Of a DNA stretch of 64,000 bases, positions 53,336 to 62,532 are shown one piece after another. The number at the start of each line of letters is the position of its first letter. Position 1 is the stretch's first letter. The notes under the pieces were generated by a model, which made no database searches, was not told the origin of the DNA, and saw only the letters and a program-made list of their open reading frames with translations. A program made the position numbers and the translations under genes. The stretch is taken from assembly GCF_000155735.2 (NCBI RefSeq), contig NC_020908.1, forward strand, positions 4,649,501-4,713,500. Direction: 5' to 3'. The DNA comes from Octadecabacter arcticus 238. Its GTDB lineage: Bacteria; Pseudomonadota; Alphaproteobacteria; Rhodobacterales; Rhodobacteraceae.

Positions 53336-54064
53336 CTAGGATTTGTTCCAAAGGGCGTTATCGCCAAGCAATTTTATAAAAGCGGCATGGGCATCCGCCT
53401 CTGCCGCTTTTATTTTGGGCGCCAACGGTGTGGTACGCAGCTGCGGACGCCATTCTGCACCGCCCCCGTTTTTGGCATTAGAACCTGTCTGGTCGCCCAT
53501 CACCAGATCTGGTTGGCGACCACCAATCAGTTCCAGATACACCTCGGCTAGAATTTCGCTGTCCAACAACGCGCCGTGCAACGTGCGATTGGAATTATCG
53601 ATACCGAATCGCCGACACAACGCGTCTAAAGAAGCGGGTGATCCAGGAAATTTCTTACGCGCGATCCCAAGCGTGTCGAGGGATTGGCCCATAGGCAGCA
53701 GCGGGCGATTGACCCAACCCAGTTCCGCATTCAGGAACTTCATATCAAACGCGGCATTGTGAATGACCAGCTTTGAATCACCGATGAAATCTACAAACGC
53801 TTGCGCAATTTCGGCAAACACTGGTTTATCGCGCAAAAGAACCTGACCCGCAGTTGGTGTCTGCGGCGGTTCAAGTAGATCGGGGCCAATGCCGTGAATA
53901 CCAAATGCGCCAGCAGGCATTGTCCGTTTTGGGTTAATATACTGATGGTACGTGCGGCCAGTCGGCATGTGATTGTGCAGCTCAATCGCGCCAATTTCGA
54001 CAATGCGGTCGCCCTCACTCGGTTCAAATCCGGTGGTTTCGGTGTCGAGGACAATTTCACGCAT
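53336..54064 (-). CDS. dnaQ: DNA polymerase III epsilon subunit (proofreading exonuclease)
   Basis: 242 residues from ATG 54064, overlapping the coaE stop. ExoI motif VLDTETTGFEPSEGDRIVEIG (cited in part: DTETTGFEP), ExoII VIHNAAFDMKFLN and ExoIII HGALLDSEILAEVY are intact. It is the 3'-5' proofreading subunit of the replicative polymerase. Part of the minus-strand maf-aroE-coaE-dnaQ unit next to the putative origin. Confidence 0.95.
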   Translation of the reverse strand: MREIVLDTETTGFEPSEGDRIVEIGAIELHNHMPTGRTYHQYINPKRTMPAGAFGIHGIGPDLLEPPQTPTAGQVLLRDKPVFAEIAQAFVDFIGDSKLVIHNAAFDMKFLNAELGWVNRPLLPMGQSLDTLGIARKKFPGSPASLDALCRRFGIDNSNRTLHGALLDSEILAEVYLELIGGRQPDLVMGDQTGSNAKNGGGAEWRPQLRTTPLAPKIKAAEADAHAAFIKLLGDNALWNKS

Positions 54065-54650
54065 TAGCCAAATCCTTATCAATCTCAGCGAGGATATCTT
54101 TCACATGAACCCGCGCTTCGTCCAGTTTTAGCGTAGGTATGACCCAACGCGCTTTGCTTCGTTTTTTCAAATCAGGCATTTGTCGTGCAAGAATGAGATC
54201 GAAATCCGCCTCGGTCATTTCGCCGCGAGCTAAGACCCGACTTTTCTGAACGTCGGACGGAACGGACACAACTGCAATGGCATCACACAACCCGTCTGTG
54301 CCAGTCTCAAACAAAAGTGGGATATCCAACAGGATCACTTTGGCGGTGGACGTCGCCAAAAACGCCGCACGATCCGCGGCAACTAAGGGATGCACAAGTA
54401 TTTGAATATGATCAAGAATTTTTGGATCGGTTGCAATAAGTTCGCGCAGTTTTCTACGTGACACCGCCCCATTCTCAATCGTATCAGGATAATGCTGGAC
54501 GATCTTAGTAGCCGCGGCACCTCCTGTCGCATATAATTTGCGCACGACCGCATCCGCATCCCAGATTGGCACGCCCTGATCGGCAAACATCTGCGCTGTG
54601 GTGGATTTGCCCATGCCGATGGACCCCGTTAGTCCAAGGATGAACGTCAT
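54057..54650 (-). CDS. coaE: Dephospho-CoA kinase
   Basis: 197 residues. Walker A LGLTGSIGMGKSTTAQMF at the N-terminus, DADAVVRKLY and the lid region LLFETGTDGLCDAIAVVSV are typical. It phosphorylates the 3'-OH of dephospho-CoA in the last step of CoA synthesis. It overlaps aroE by four bases and dnaQ by eight. Confidence 0.95.
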   Translation of the reverse strand: MTFILGLTGSIGMGKSTTAQMFADQGVPIWDADAVVRKLYATGGAAATKIVQHYPDTIENGAVSRRKLRELIATDPKILDHIQILVHPLVAADRAAFLATSTAKVILLDIPLLFETGTDGLCDAIAVVSVPSDVQKSRVLARGEMTEADFDLILARQMPDLKKRSKARWVIPTLKLDEARVHVKDILAEIDKDLANA

Positions 54651-55480
54651 GCGAGGACGGCAGCGCGGGTGTCGACGTCCACCTCGGGACGCACACCAAA
54701 CCAGCGTTCAAACCCCGGCACAGCTTGGTGCAAAAGCATACCCAAACCGTCGACAACGACGCATCCTGCGGCCTCAGCCTCTATCAGGAGTCGAGTTCTT
54801 AAGGGGCTGTACACAAGATCTGTGACAACTGTGCCCCGCCGTAAGCCGTCTAAAGGCACTCTAAATTCAGGCTTTCCCGTCATGCCAAGGGATGTAGTGT
54901 TTATGACTGTCGCCGCATCCTCAAGCATATTGCCCGCTTGCACCCAATCAACCACTGTAATTTTTGTACCAAACGAAGATTTGAGGGCTTCCGCCTTGGG
55001 GCGCGTTCTATTGCTTAGAAAAATCTCTTGCACGCCAACGTCAATCAAAGACGCAATGACAGCGCGCGCCGCACCACCAGCACCCAGAACCGCGGCAGGA
55101 CCAATTGATGGCGCCCATCCTGGTGCGCCTTGCTTCAAGTTAGCGATAAATCCGTATCCGTCGGTGTTGTCAGCGTGAATCTTGCCGTCTTTACGAAAGA
55201 TCAACGTGTTAGCCGCCCCGATCAAAGTCGCACGGTCGGTCGCAAGGTCCGCGATCTCAAGCACATCGACCTTGTGTGGGGCTGTCACGTTGCACCCAAC
55301 AAAACCCATTTTTGGTAATGTTCGGATCACGTCCGCCAAATTCGCTTCGGTCACATGAATGGGGATGTAGAATCCCGCCCGATCATAGGTCTTCAACCAA
55401 TGGCGAAACAACTGCGGCGAGCGTGACTGCGCAATCGGGTTGCCGATAACACCGGCGAGGGGAATGTTAAGGTCAGTCAT
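54647..55480 (-). CDS. aroE: Shikimate dehydrogenase
   Basis: 277 residues. The substrate site IGNPIAQSRSPQLFRHW is near the N-terminus, the catalytic Lys lies in VTAPHKVDVLEIADLA and the NADP-binding loop is VLGAGGAARAVIASL, with SNRTRPKAE binding the phosphate. It reduces 3-dehydroshikimate in aromatic amino acid synthesis. Four-base overlaps on both sides. Confidence 0.95.
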   Translation of the reverse strand: MTDLNIPLAGVIGNPIAQSRSPQLFRHWLKTYDRAGFYIPIHVTEANLADVIRTLPKMGFVGCNVTAPHKVDVLEIADLATDRATLIGAANTLIFRKDGKIHADNTDGYGFIANLKQGAPGWAPSIGPAAVLGAGGAARAVIASLIDVGVQEIFLSNRTRPKAEALKSSFGTKITVVDWVQAGNMLEDAATVINTTSLGMTGKPEFRVPLDGLRRGTVVTDLVYSPLRTRLLIEAEAAGCVVVDGLGMLLHQAVPGFERWFGVRPEVDVDTRAAVLA

Positions 55481-56076
55481 GTTGGCAGTGTTCCGCGAAG
55501 CGTGAGGTAAGACAAGAGCTCCAAGAGAGGCAGGCCCTGAATTGTAAAGGTATCACCTTGTACCATACGAAACAGACGAATGCCCTCTTCTTCGATTTTA
55601 TAGCCGCCAACAGACCAACGAATGCTGTCCCAATTCCGATCGATATAGTCATCCAGATAATCGTCCGAGAAATCGCGCATCGAGAGTCGGGCAACCCCAA
55701 CGTGGCGCCAAACAGGTTCGAGCCCGTCATAGACAACGGCCGCCGATAGAAGTTGGTGCGTCTCGCCCCGCAACATACGGAGTTGATCACGCGAATCTTG
55801 TGGGGTTTGCGGCTTTGACAAGATCGACCCCTTAAACGACAGCACTTGGTCGCATCCTAAAACCAGCGTTCCTGCGCCTTTTTCAGCGACTTTACGGGCT
55901 TTCATTTCTGCCAATGTGTCTGCAATATCTCGTGGCGATGCCCCTTCGGCCTCAAGCGCTTTCTTAATCGAATCTTCATCGATTCGCGCTGGTATGACAT
56001 CGCAGGTAACACCGGCATTGCGCAGCAAGCTGGCGCGAATGTCGGACGAGGACGCTAAAATAATCTGGTTGGCCAT
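55477..56076 (-). CDS. maf: Maf-family nucleotide pyrophosphatase
   Basis: 199 residues. Maf motifs: ILASSSDIRASLLRNAG at the N-terminus, ARIDEDSI, GCDQVLSFKG and SVGGYKIEEEGIRLF. Maf proteins hydrolyse non-canonical nucleoside triphosphates. It is the first gene of the minus-strand unit and starts right at the edge of the putative origin. Confidence 0.93.
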   Translation of the reverse strand: MANQIILASSSDIRASLLRNAGVTCDVIPARIDEDSIKKALEAEGASPRDIADTLAEMKARKVAEKGAGTLVLGCDQVLSFKGSILSKPQTPQDSRDQLRMLRGETHQLLSAAVVYDGLEPVWRHVGVARLSMRDFSDDYLDDYIDRNWDSIRWSVGGYKIEEEGIRLFRMVQGDTFTIQGLPLLELLSYLTLRGTLPT

Positions 56077-56189
56077 GTGGATATCCCAGTGGGTGACTGT
56101 GTTAACACGTCATGGGATGATTTGGGGTTAAGCGCAACACATCCTCCAGATGGTGAAAGTTATGCGAGATATCCTAAGTGATATCCCGC

Positions 56190-56198
56190 TTATCCACG
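56190..56198 (+). promoter_or_regulatory. DnaA box (8/9)
   Basis: TTATCCACG, one mismatch to TTATCCACA. Confidence 0.7.
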
Positions 56199-56220
56199 AG
56201 GGATAAGGACGAATCGAAGC

Positions 56221-56229
56221 TGTGGATAA
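56221..56229 (-). promoter_or_regulatory. DnaA box (perfect)
   Basis: TGTGGATAA, complement of TTATCCACA. Confidence 0.8.
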
Positions 56230-56259
56230 AGTCGAACCGGACTCGTTGTCTACTACCTA

Positions 56260-56340
56260 ACAAGAGCTAATTCTATATAAAAACTATTTTTTATTCAATA
56301 TGTTATGACGTATTATATCATCTTTAGTTTCAATTTTAAC
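56260..56340. other. AT-rich stretch, probable DNA unwinding element
   Basis: Dominated by A/T runs (tatataaaaactatttttta and a following attatatcat segment) in an otherwise GC-rich genome, flanked by the DnaA boxes. Confidence 0.65.
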
Positions 56341-56350
56341 CTTGGGCATA

Positions 56351-56359
56351 TGTGGATAA
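56351..56359 (-). promoter_or_regulatory. DnaA box (perfect)
   Basis: TGTGGATAA, complement of TTATCCACA. Confidence 0.8.
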
Positions 56360-56386
56360 ACTTGTGGAACTGTTCGATTCCGACGG

Positions 56387-56395
56387 CTATCCACA
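56387..56395 (+). promoter_or_regulatory. DnaA box (8/9)
   Basis: CTATCCACA, one mismatch to TTATCCACA. Confidence 0.7.
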
Positions 56396-56594
56396 ACACT
56401 ACCACTACAAACACCTTTTTAAGATTCTTCTTTGTTAGATAGAAAAGTAAGCGTCATTGCGCGCTTACAGATACATCGGCTTCATAGAATTGACAGGCTT
56501 GCCGAAAAAGCTTAGCCAGAGAAGCCGTTCGTCCGAGTGGTAATTTTTCAGAACAGACTATGAAAAGGCCGCGCATGTGGCCGGAGACCGAAAG

Positions 56595-57908
56595 ATGACT
56601 GACGACGTAATGCCCGCCGAAGTTCCTGAAAAAATTGTGGCAACGGACCGCTTGAACCTTGCCGATCTTAAAGCGCAAAGCCCAAAGGATTTGTTGTCCT
56701 TGGCGGAAGAGCTGGAGATCGAGAACGCGTCGACGATGCGCAAAGGCGACATCATGTTTTCGATCCTCAAGGAACGGGCCGAAGATGATTGGATCATTGG
56801 CGGCGACGGCGTTCTTGAGGTGCTTCAGGACGGTTTCGGGTTTCTGCGCTCTCCGGGTGCAAACTATCTGCCCGGTCCGGATGATATTTACGTCTCCCCC
56901 GATATGATTCGTCTACATTCCTTGCGGACGGGTGACACTGTTGACGGTGTTATTCAGGAGCCATCCGAGACAGAGCGTTATTTTGCGCTGACCAAGGTTG
57001 AAATGATCAACTTTGAAGATCCAGAACGCGCGCGCCACAAGGTTGCCTTTGAGAACCTGACGCCTTTGTATCCTGATGAGCGTCTGATCATGGAGACTGC
57101 TGATCCTACGATGAAAGACCGTTCAGCGCGAATCATCGATCTTGTGGCCCCCATTGGTAAAGGCCAGCGGTGTCTGATCGTTGCACCCCCACGGACAGGT
57201 AAGACGGTCCTGTTACAAAACATTGCACATTCCATCGCTGCCAATCACCCTGAGTGTTATTTGATCGTGCTTTTGATCGACGAGCGCCCTGAGGAAGTTA
57301 CGGACATGCAACGTTCTGTGAAAGGCGAAGTTGTTTCGTCAACATTTGATGAACCTGCAACTCGTCACGTGGCTGTGTCTGAAATGGTGATTGAGAAGGC
57401 TAAGCGCCTTGTTGAACATAAGCGCGACGTTGTCATTCTTTTGGATTCTATCACACGCTTGGGTCGTGCGTTTAACACGACAGTTCCGTCGTCTGGTAAG
57501 GTGCTGACAGGGGGTGTGGACGCGAACGCGCTGCAGCGCCCGAAGCGGTTCTTTGGTGCAGCGCGTAACATCGAAGAAGGTGGGTCTTTGACGATCATCG
57601 CAACGGCCCTCATCGATACGGGCAGCCGGATGGACGAAGTCATCTTTGAAGAATTCAAGGGTACCGGTAACTCGGAAATCGTCTTGGATCGCAAGATTGC
57701 TGATAAGCGCGTTTTCCCTGCTATGGATATCCTTAAGTCTGGTACCCGCAAAGAGGACCTGCTGATCAACAAAGTTGATCTGCAGAAAACCTTTGTTCTG
57801 CGCCGGATCCTGAACCCTATGGGTACCACAGATGCGATTGAATTCCTGATCTCAAAGTTGAAACAGACGAAGACAAACTCTGACTTCTTCGATTCCATGA
57901 ACACATAA
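56595..57908 (+). CDS. rho: Transcription termination factor Rho
   Basis: 437 residues from ATG 56595, with GGAG upstream. N-terminal Rho-N ([20 protein letters not shown]), RNA-binding cold-shock-like domain ([19 protein letters not shown]), Walker [14 protein letters not shown], Walker [17 protein letters not shown] and Q-loop [17 protein letters not shown] are all present. It is a hexameric RNA-dependent ATPase. First gene on the right side of the putative origin. Confidence 0.97.
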   Translation: MTDDVMPAEVPEKIVATDRLNLADLKAQSPKDLLSLAEELEIENASTMRKGDIMFSILKERAEDDWIIGGDGVLEVLQDGFGFLRSPGANYLPGPDDIYVSPDMIRLHSLRTGDTVDGVIQEPSETERYFALTKVEMINFEDPERARHKVAFENLTPLYPDERLIMETADPTMKDRSARIIDLVAPIGKGQRCLIVAPPRTGKTVLLQNIAHSIAANHPECYLIVLLIDERPEEVTDMQRSVKGEVVSSTFDEPATRHVAVSEMVIEKAKRLVEHKRDVVILLDSITRLGRAFNTTVPSSGKVLTGGVDANALQRPKRFFGAARNIEEGGSLTIIATALIDTGSRMDEVIFEEFKGTGNSEIVLDRKIADKRVFPAMDILKSGTRKEDLLINKVDLQKTFVLRRILNPMGTTDAIEFLISKLKQTKTNSDFFDSMNT

Positions 57909-57939
57909 CTTATTGTTATTAAACAATGGGTTAATTAAA

Positions 57940-59226
57940 ATGGATACAATTTTTGCTCTTGCGACGGCGGCAGGTAAGGCTGGTGTGTCGATCATCCGAG
58001 TTTCTGGGCCGGACGCTCTAAAAAGCTGTGCCACCATGGGTGCGGTTTTGGGCGATCAGGATCGGCGATTGGTTAAACTGGCATCAGCAGATGGCAGTTT
58101 GATTGATCAAGCCTTTGCTATCAGCTTTGCGCCGCGCAGAAGCTTTACCGGAGAACAGGTTGTCGAACTGCAAACGCATGGCTCACCCGCTATCGTAGCC
58201 GCAGTCCTTAAACGCCTTGGCGGGTTAAACTTGCGCCTGGCTGAGCCGGGCGAGTTTACGCGGCGGGCCATGGAAAATGGCGTACTTGATCTGGCTCAGG
58301 TCGAAGGGCTCGCCGATTTAATAGATGCCGAAACGGAGAGCCAGCGTCGCCAAGCAGTGCGGGTTTTCCAAGGCGCATTGGGCGATCTGGCATCTGGTTG
58401 GCGCGTTAGCCTTGTCCGTGCTGCTGCGTTGTTGGAAGCCACAATCGATTTCGTCGATGAAGATGTGCCAGTTGATGTATATCCCGAAGTCAGAGGACTA
58501 ATTGACATAGTGACCAAGGAAGTCCGCTACGAAGCCGCTGGTGTCCGCGTGCGTGAACGCGTGCGAGATGGGTTTGAGGTGGCGCTTGTTGGGCCTCCGA
58601 ATTCAGGGAAATCGACGCTTTTAAATAGGCTGGCTGGTCGCGAAGCCGCTATCACATCGGATATTGCTGGCACGACCCGTGACGTGATCGAGGTTAAGAT
58701 GGATCTTGATGGATTGCCGGTCACGATCCTGGACACCGCTGGATTAAGGGACTCTGACGATGTTCTGGAAGGTATCGGAATCGCTCGCGGAAAAGACCGG
58801 GCATCGGCGGCAGACGTTCGGGTTCATCTTATGGAAAATCTGTCGAAAAACCCTGCCCAATCAGGTTTTGGTCTAGATATATACGTCAAATCAAAGGCTG
58901 ATCTGGACAAGGAACCTGTGAAGGATGCTGTCTCGGGTTCGACTGGCTATGGGATGGATCGCCTGTTGGATCAGATTTCATCCCATCTTCGCCAACAGCT
59001 CGCCGGGGCGGGAGTCGCAACACGAACGCGTCATCAAAGGGCGTTAGAGGCAGCTGCTGTCGCATTGGACGCGGTCACTTTGGGTTTAGATGTTGATGAC
59101 ATGCCTGTTGATTTGTTAGCAGAAGACCTTCGGATTGCGATTCGATCTCTCGACAGTCTCATCGGTCGCGTTGATGTTGAAAACGTGCTAGGTGAGATTT
59201 TCTCAAGTTTCTGCATCGGTAAGTGA
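57940..59226 (+). CDS. mnmE: tRNA modification GTPase MnmE
   Basis: 428 residues from ATG 57940 (MDTIFALATAAGKAG). N-terminal folate-binding domain (FTGEQVVELQTHGSPAIV), G domain with GPPNSGKSTLLNRL and DIAGTTRDVIEV plus LDTAGLRDSDD, and the C-terminal CIGK with the catalytic Cys. With MnmG it installs carboxymethylaminomethyl groups at U34 of certain tRNAs. Confidence 0.96.
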   Translation: MDTIFALATAAGKAGVSIIRVSGPDALKSCATMGAVLGDQDRRLVKLASADGSLIDQAFAISFAPRRSFTGEQVVELQTHGSPAIVAAVLKRLGGLNLRLAEPGEFTRRAMENGVLDLAQVEGLADLIDAETESQRRQAVRVFQGALGDLASGWRVSLVRAAALLEATIDFVDEDVPVDVYPEVRGLIDIVTKEVRYEAAGVRVRERVRDGFEVALVGPPNSGKSTLLNRLAGREAAITSDIAGTTRDVIEVKMDLDGLPVTILDTAGLRDSDDVLEGIGIARGKDRASAADVRVHLMENLSKNPAQSGFGLDIYVKSKADLDKEPVKDAVSGSTGYGMDRLLDQISSHLRQQLAGAGVATRTRHQRALEAAAVALDAVTLGLDVDDMPVDLLAEDLRIAIRSLDSLIGRVDVENVLGEIFSSFCIGK

Positions 59227-59229
59227 GGA

Positions 59230-61107
59230 TTGTTTCACGTGAAACATACATATGATGTCATTATCATCGGGGGTGGTCACGCTGGCTGTGAGGCTGCGCA
59301 CGCATCTGCCCGGTCCGGTGTTCGCACGCTGCTGATCACTCTTCGGCTAACGGATCTTGGTGTGATGTCCTGTAACCCAGCGATCGGTGGCTTGGGCAAA
59401 GGGCACCTTGTGCGTGAAATTGATGCGCTGGACGGGATTATGGGCCGCGCTGCGGATCGCGCGGGCATCCAGTTCCGGCTTTTGAACCGGAGAAAGGGCC
59501 CCGCGGTCCAAGGCCCACGGACCCAAGCCGACCGCGCCCTTTATCGCAATGCCGTTCAAGAACTTACAGCCGCGCGATCAAACCTAGACCTGCGTGAAGG
59601 TGAGGTTGTTGACCTTACGCTAGAGAACGGGCGCGTTACTGGTGTTGTTCTTAAGGATGGCTCAAAAATTTCTGCGACAACTGTCGTGCTCACATCAGGC
59701 ACCTTTTTGCGTGGGGTTATCCATATCGGCGACGTTGCCAAAGCGGGTGGACGGATGGGTGATCTTCCCTCTATCGCATTGGCCGAACGCCTCTCGTCGT
59801 ACGACCTGCCACTGGGCCGTCTAAAAACTGGCACTCCACCGCGTCTTGATGGCAGAACGATAAATTGGGATGGACTTGAACGACAAGACGCAGACGTGGA
59901 CCCAGAACTTTTTTCGTTCATGCACCGGACTACGTTTGCAAAACAAATTGCCTGTGGGATCACTCACACAAACTCTGAAACTCATGAAATAATTGCCAAA
60001 AACCTAGACCGGTCGGCGATGTATGGGGGCCATATTGATGGTGTTGGACCGCGTTATTGCCCTTCCATTGAAGATAAGGTTGTCAGATTCGCCGATAAGA
60101 AGTCGCACCAAATTTTTCTAGAACCTGAGAGTCTTACGGATTACACGATCTACCCCAATGGCATCTCCACTTCTTTGCCTGTCGATGTGCAGGAGCAGTA
60201 CGTTCACTCGATCGTGGGTCTGGAGAACGCGAAGATACTCCAACCCGGCTACGCAATTGAATATGATTACATCGATCCACGTAGCTTGAGTACGCAGCTT
60301 GAACTGAAACGCATGCCAGGGTTATTTCTGGCGGGTCAGATTAATGGAACAACCGGCTACGAAGAAGCAGCCGCGCAAGGAATCGTTGCTGGTCTAAACG
60401 CCGCCGCGTGCGCTGGAAACTGCGATCCAGTTCTTTTTGATCGTTCAACATCATATATCGGTGTGATGATAGATGATTTAACAGTCCGCGGGGTTTCAGA
60501 GCCGTACCGAATGTTCACGTCACGGGCAGAATTCCGGCTATCATTACGAGCCGATAACGCAGATCAGCGTCTAACAAGCTTTGGTAGAAGCGTTGGCTGT
60601 GTCGAGGACGCACGATGGATGGTCTATTCTAAGAAAAAGATTGAACTTGATCGCGGGCGAGAAGAACTATCGGGTATTACTGCGTCATCTCGAGCATTGA
60701 ATGACGTGGGTGTGAAGGTGAGCGTTGATGGCCCGAAGCGTACATTGGCGGATGCACTGACCATAGCCGGAACCACTGTGAACGACCTTGCCGCGATTGC
60801 GCCGCAGTTGTCCGAAATCCCAAAAGATATCGCCTCCCAGTTGGAACGGGATGCACTGTATTCTCACTACGTCGAACGTCAGATGCGAGATATCGAAGGT
60901 ATGAAAAGGGACAGCGGAAAACTTATTCCACATAATATGAGCTACGATTCAATTGCTGGTCTTTCCAACGAGTTGAAGTCTAAACTGAAGACCGCCCTGC
61001 CCGACAACCTTTCTCAAGCGGCCCGCATCGACGGAATCACACCGGCGGCCTTGATGCTAGTCGCGGCTGAGATAAAGAAGCGTCAAACGACGGCCAAAGC
61101 GTCATGA
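59230..61107 (+). CDS. mnmG: tRNA uridine-5-carboxymethylaminomethyl modification enzyme MnmG
   Basis: 625 residues if TTG 59230 is used ([16 protein letters not shown]). GAGGA at 59225-59229 is too close to that TTG and better placed for GTG 59239 (622 residues), so the start is uncertain. FAD site [15 protein letters not shown], family motifs [20 protein letters not shown] (20 residues) and [20 protein letters not shown], and a helical C-terminus binding MnmE/tRNA. The first codons lie inside a parS site, which fixes the peptide FHVKH. Confidence 0.95.
   Translation: MFHVKHTYDVIIIGGGHAGCEAAHASARSGVRTLLITLRLTDLGVMSCNPAIGGLGKGHLVREIDALDGIMGRAADRAGIQFRLLNRRKGPAVQGPRTQADRALYRNAVQELTAARSNLDLREGEVVDLTLENGRVTGVVLKDGSKISATTVVLTSGTFLRGVIHIGDVAKAGGRMGDLPSIALAERLSSYDLPLGRLKTGTPPRLDGRTINWDGLERQDADVDPELFSFMHRTTFAKQIACGITHTNSETHEIIAKNLDRSAMYGGHIDGVGPRYCPSIEDKVVRFADKKSHQIFLEPESLTDYTIYPNGISTSLPVDVQEQYVHSIVGLENAKILQPGYAIEYDYIDPRSLSTQLELKRMPGLFLAGQINGTTGYEEAAAQGIVAGLNAAACAGNCDPVLFDRSTSYIGVMIDDLTVRGVSEPYRMFTSRAEFRLSLRADNADQRLTSFGRSVGCVEDARWMVYSKKKIELDRGREELSGITASSRALNDVGVKVSVDGPKRTLADALTIAGTTVNDLAAIAPQLSEIPKDIASQLERDALYSHYVERQMRDIEGMKRDSGKLIPHNMSYDSIAGLSNELKSKLKTALPDNLSQAARIDGITPAALMLVAAEIKKRQTTAKAS
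59231..59246. promoter_or_regulatory. parS: parS site 1
   Basis: TGTTTCACGTGAAACA, a perfect match to the bacterial parS consensus, at the 5' end of mnmG, about 2.9 kb from the putative oriC. ParB, encoded at 62529, should nucleate here. Confidence 0.93.
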
Positions 61108-61724
61108 GCAGTGATATGATGTCTGTCGGAGGTGTCGATGTTTCACGTGAAACAATGGATAAACTTGAGCAGTTGTGCGCTCTGATCACCAAATGGACAA
61201 AAGCGATTAACCTTATCGCGCCAAACAGTGTGCCTGATCTTTGGGATCGACATATCGTCGATAGCGCGCAGGTTTTTCATTGCGCGCCTGATGATTGGAC
61301 GTGCTGGACCGACCTTGGCAGCGGCGGCGGACTGCCGGCGCTGGTTGTGGCAATATTGGATCAACAAAAACGGCCAATGACATTGATTGAAAGCGATCAG
61401 CGCAAATGTCTTTTTCTAAAAACGGCTCGAAGAGAGCTGGGCTTAGACATCAAAATCGTAAATAAGCGAATAACGGACGCAGACGTCGCGAAGGCTGACG
61501 TCTTAAGCGCACGGGCCTTGGCCCCATTGAGTGATCTTTTGGGCTATGCCGAAAAATTCTTGCGGCCAGAAGGTACCGCAATATTTCCAAAAGGCGCTCG
61601 CTACCAAGAAGAACTGGACCAAGCAGCACAAGCTTGGCTTTTTGATGTCAAAGCGCACGCCAGTCAGACCAATCCCGATTCTCGGGTGTTCGAACTTTCA
61701 AGGATAATCCGCCGTGAATTTTAG
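61104..61724 (+). CDS. rsmG: 16S rRNA (guanine-527-N7) methyltransferase
   Basis: 206 residues, overlapping mnmG by four bases. SAM-binding segment [18 protein letters not shown] and the following [15 protein letters not shown] are typical of RsmG, with the [19 protein letters not shown] block. The N-terminal DVSRETM is encoded by a parS site. It methylates G527 of 16S rRNA; loss gives low-level streptomycin resistance. Confidence 0.95.
   Translation: MSSDMMSVGGVDVSRETMDKLEQLCALITKWTKAINLIAPNSVPDLWDRHIVDSAQVFHCAPDDWTCWTDLGSGGGLPALVVAILDQQKRPMTLIESDQRKCLFLKTARRELGLDIKIVNKRITDADVAKADVLSARALAPLSDLLGYAEKFLRPEGTAIFPKGARYQEELDQAAQAWLFDVKAHASQTNPDSRVFELSRIIRREF
61139..61154. promoter_or_regulatory. 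parS: parS site 2
   Basis: TGTTTCACGTGAAACA, identical to the site at 59231, inside codons of rsmG and 560 bp before parA. Confidence 0.93.
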
Positions 61725-62532
61725 TCGCAAGACCAAGCCAAGGATCCTGTCGGTCGCGAATCAAAAGGGCGGCGTCGGAAAAACGACAACAACGATAAAT
61801 TTGGGCGCCGCACTCGCCCGCGCTGGTCGACGGGTACTTTTGATTGATCTGGACCCTCAAGGGAACGCGTCAACTGGCTTGGGAATTGAGTTGGCAGATC
61901 GCAATATCACGACATATGACCTACTGACGGGGGACGTAATGCCGTCAGACGCCGTAAAAAATACAAGCGTTGAGAATCTGCTCATAATCCCAGCAACTAC
62001 CGATTTAAGTTCAGCTGATATCAACCTCATGGCGAACGAAAAACGCAGCTTCATGCTGCACGATGCGCTTCATCAACCCGACATCGATTCACTTGCACTA
62101 GACTATATATTGATAGATTGCCCGCCATCACTCAACATATTGACAGTGAATGCCATGATTGCTTCGGATGCCGTCGTTGTCCCCCTCCAAAGCGAATTCT
62201 TCGCCCTCGAAGGTCTATCGCAATTAATGTTAACAATCCGCGATATCCGCCAGACGGCAAAACCATCGCTTCGCATAGAGGGCGTTGTTCTAACGATGTA
62301 CGACAAACGCAACAACCTATGCCAACAAGTAGAGGCAGACGCCCGCGGGAATTTGGGTGACTTAGTGTTTGAAACTGTCATCCCTCGCAATGTCCGACTG
62401 AGCGAGGCGCCGTCCTTCGCCCTGCCGATCATCGATTACGACCCTGCATCCAAAGGGTCGCACGCATATCACGCCTTGGCCAAAGAAATTATTGACCGTG
62501 AGCGAACCCCAAAAAACCGGAGAGCATCATGA
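61714..62532 (+). CDS. parA: Chromosome partitioning ATPase ParA
   Basis: 272 residues from GTG 61714, overlapping rsmG by 11 bases. Deviant Walker A NQKGGVGKTTTTINLGAAL with the signature Lys, DLDPQGNASTGLG, and Walker B YILIDCPPSLNIL. The short N-terminus marks a chromosomal (type Ib-like) ParA, which moves ParB-parS complexes. Overlaps parB by four bases. Confidence 0.96.
   Translation: MNFSRKTKPRILSVANQKGGVGKTTTTINLGAALARAGRRVLLIDLDPQGNASTGLGIELADRNITTYDLLTGDVMPSDAVKNTSVENLLIIPATTDLSSADINLMANEKRSFMLHDALHQPDIDSLALDYILIDCPPSLNILTVNAMIASDAVVVPLQSEFFALEGLSQLMLTIRDIRQTAKPSLRIEGVVLTMYDKRNNLCQQVEADARGNLGDLVFETVIPRNVRLSEAPSFALPIIDYDPASKGSHAYHALAKEIIDRERTPKNRRAS

Larger units (their letters stand above)
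56077..56594. other. oriC: Putative chromosomal replication origin (oriC)
   Basis: A 518-bp gene-free region between divergent maf and rho. It carries four DnaA-box-like 9-mers: TTATCCACG (56190-56198), TGTGGATAA (56221-56229 and 56351-56359, both perfect) and CTATCCACA (56387-56395). An extremely AT-rich stretch lies between them (about 56260-56340), suitable as the unwinding element. GANTC methylation sites occur at 56211, 56376 and 56423. Genes on both sides point outwards, and parS sites and parAB follow within 6 kb. In Alphaproteobacteria the origin is commonly near these genes. The call is from sequence and synteny only. Confidence 0.82.
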
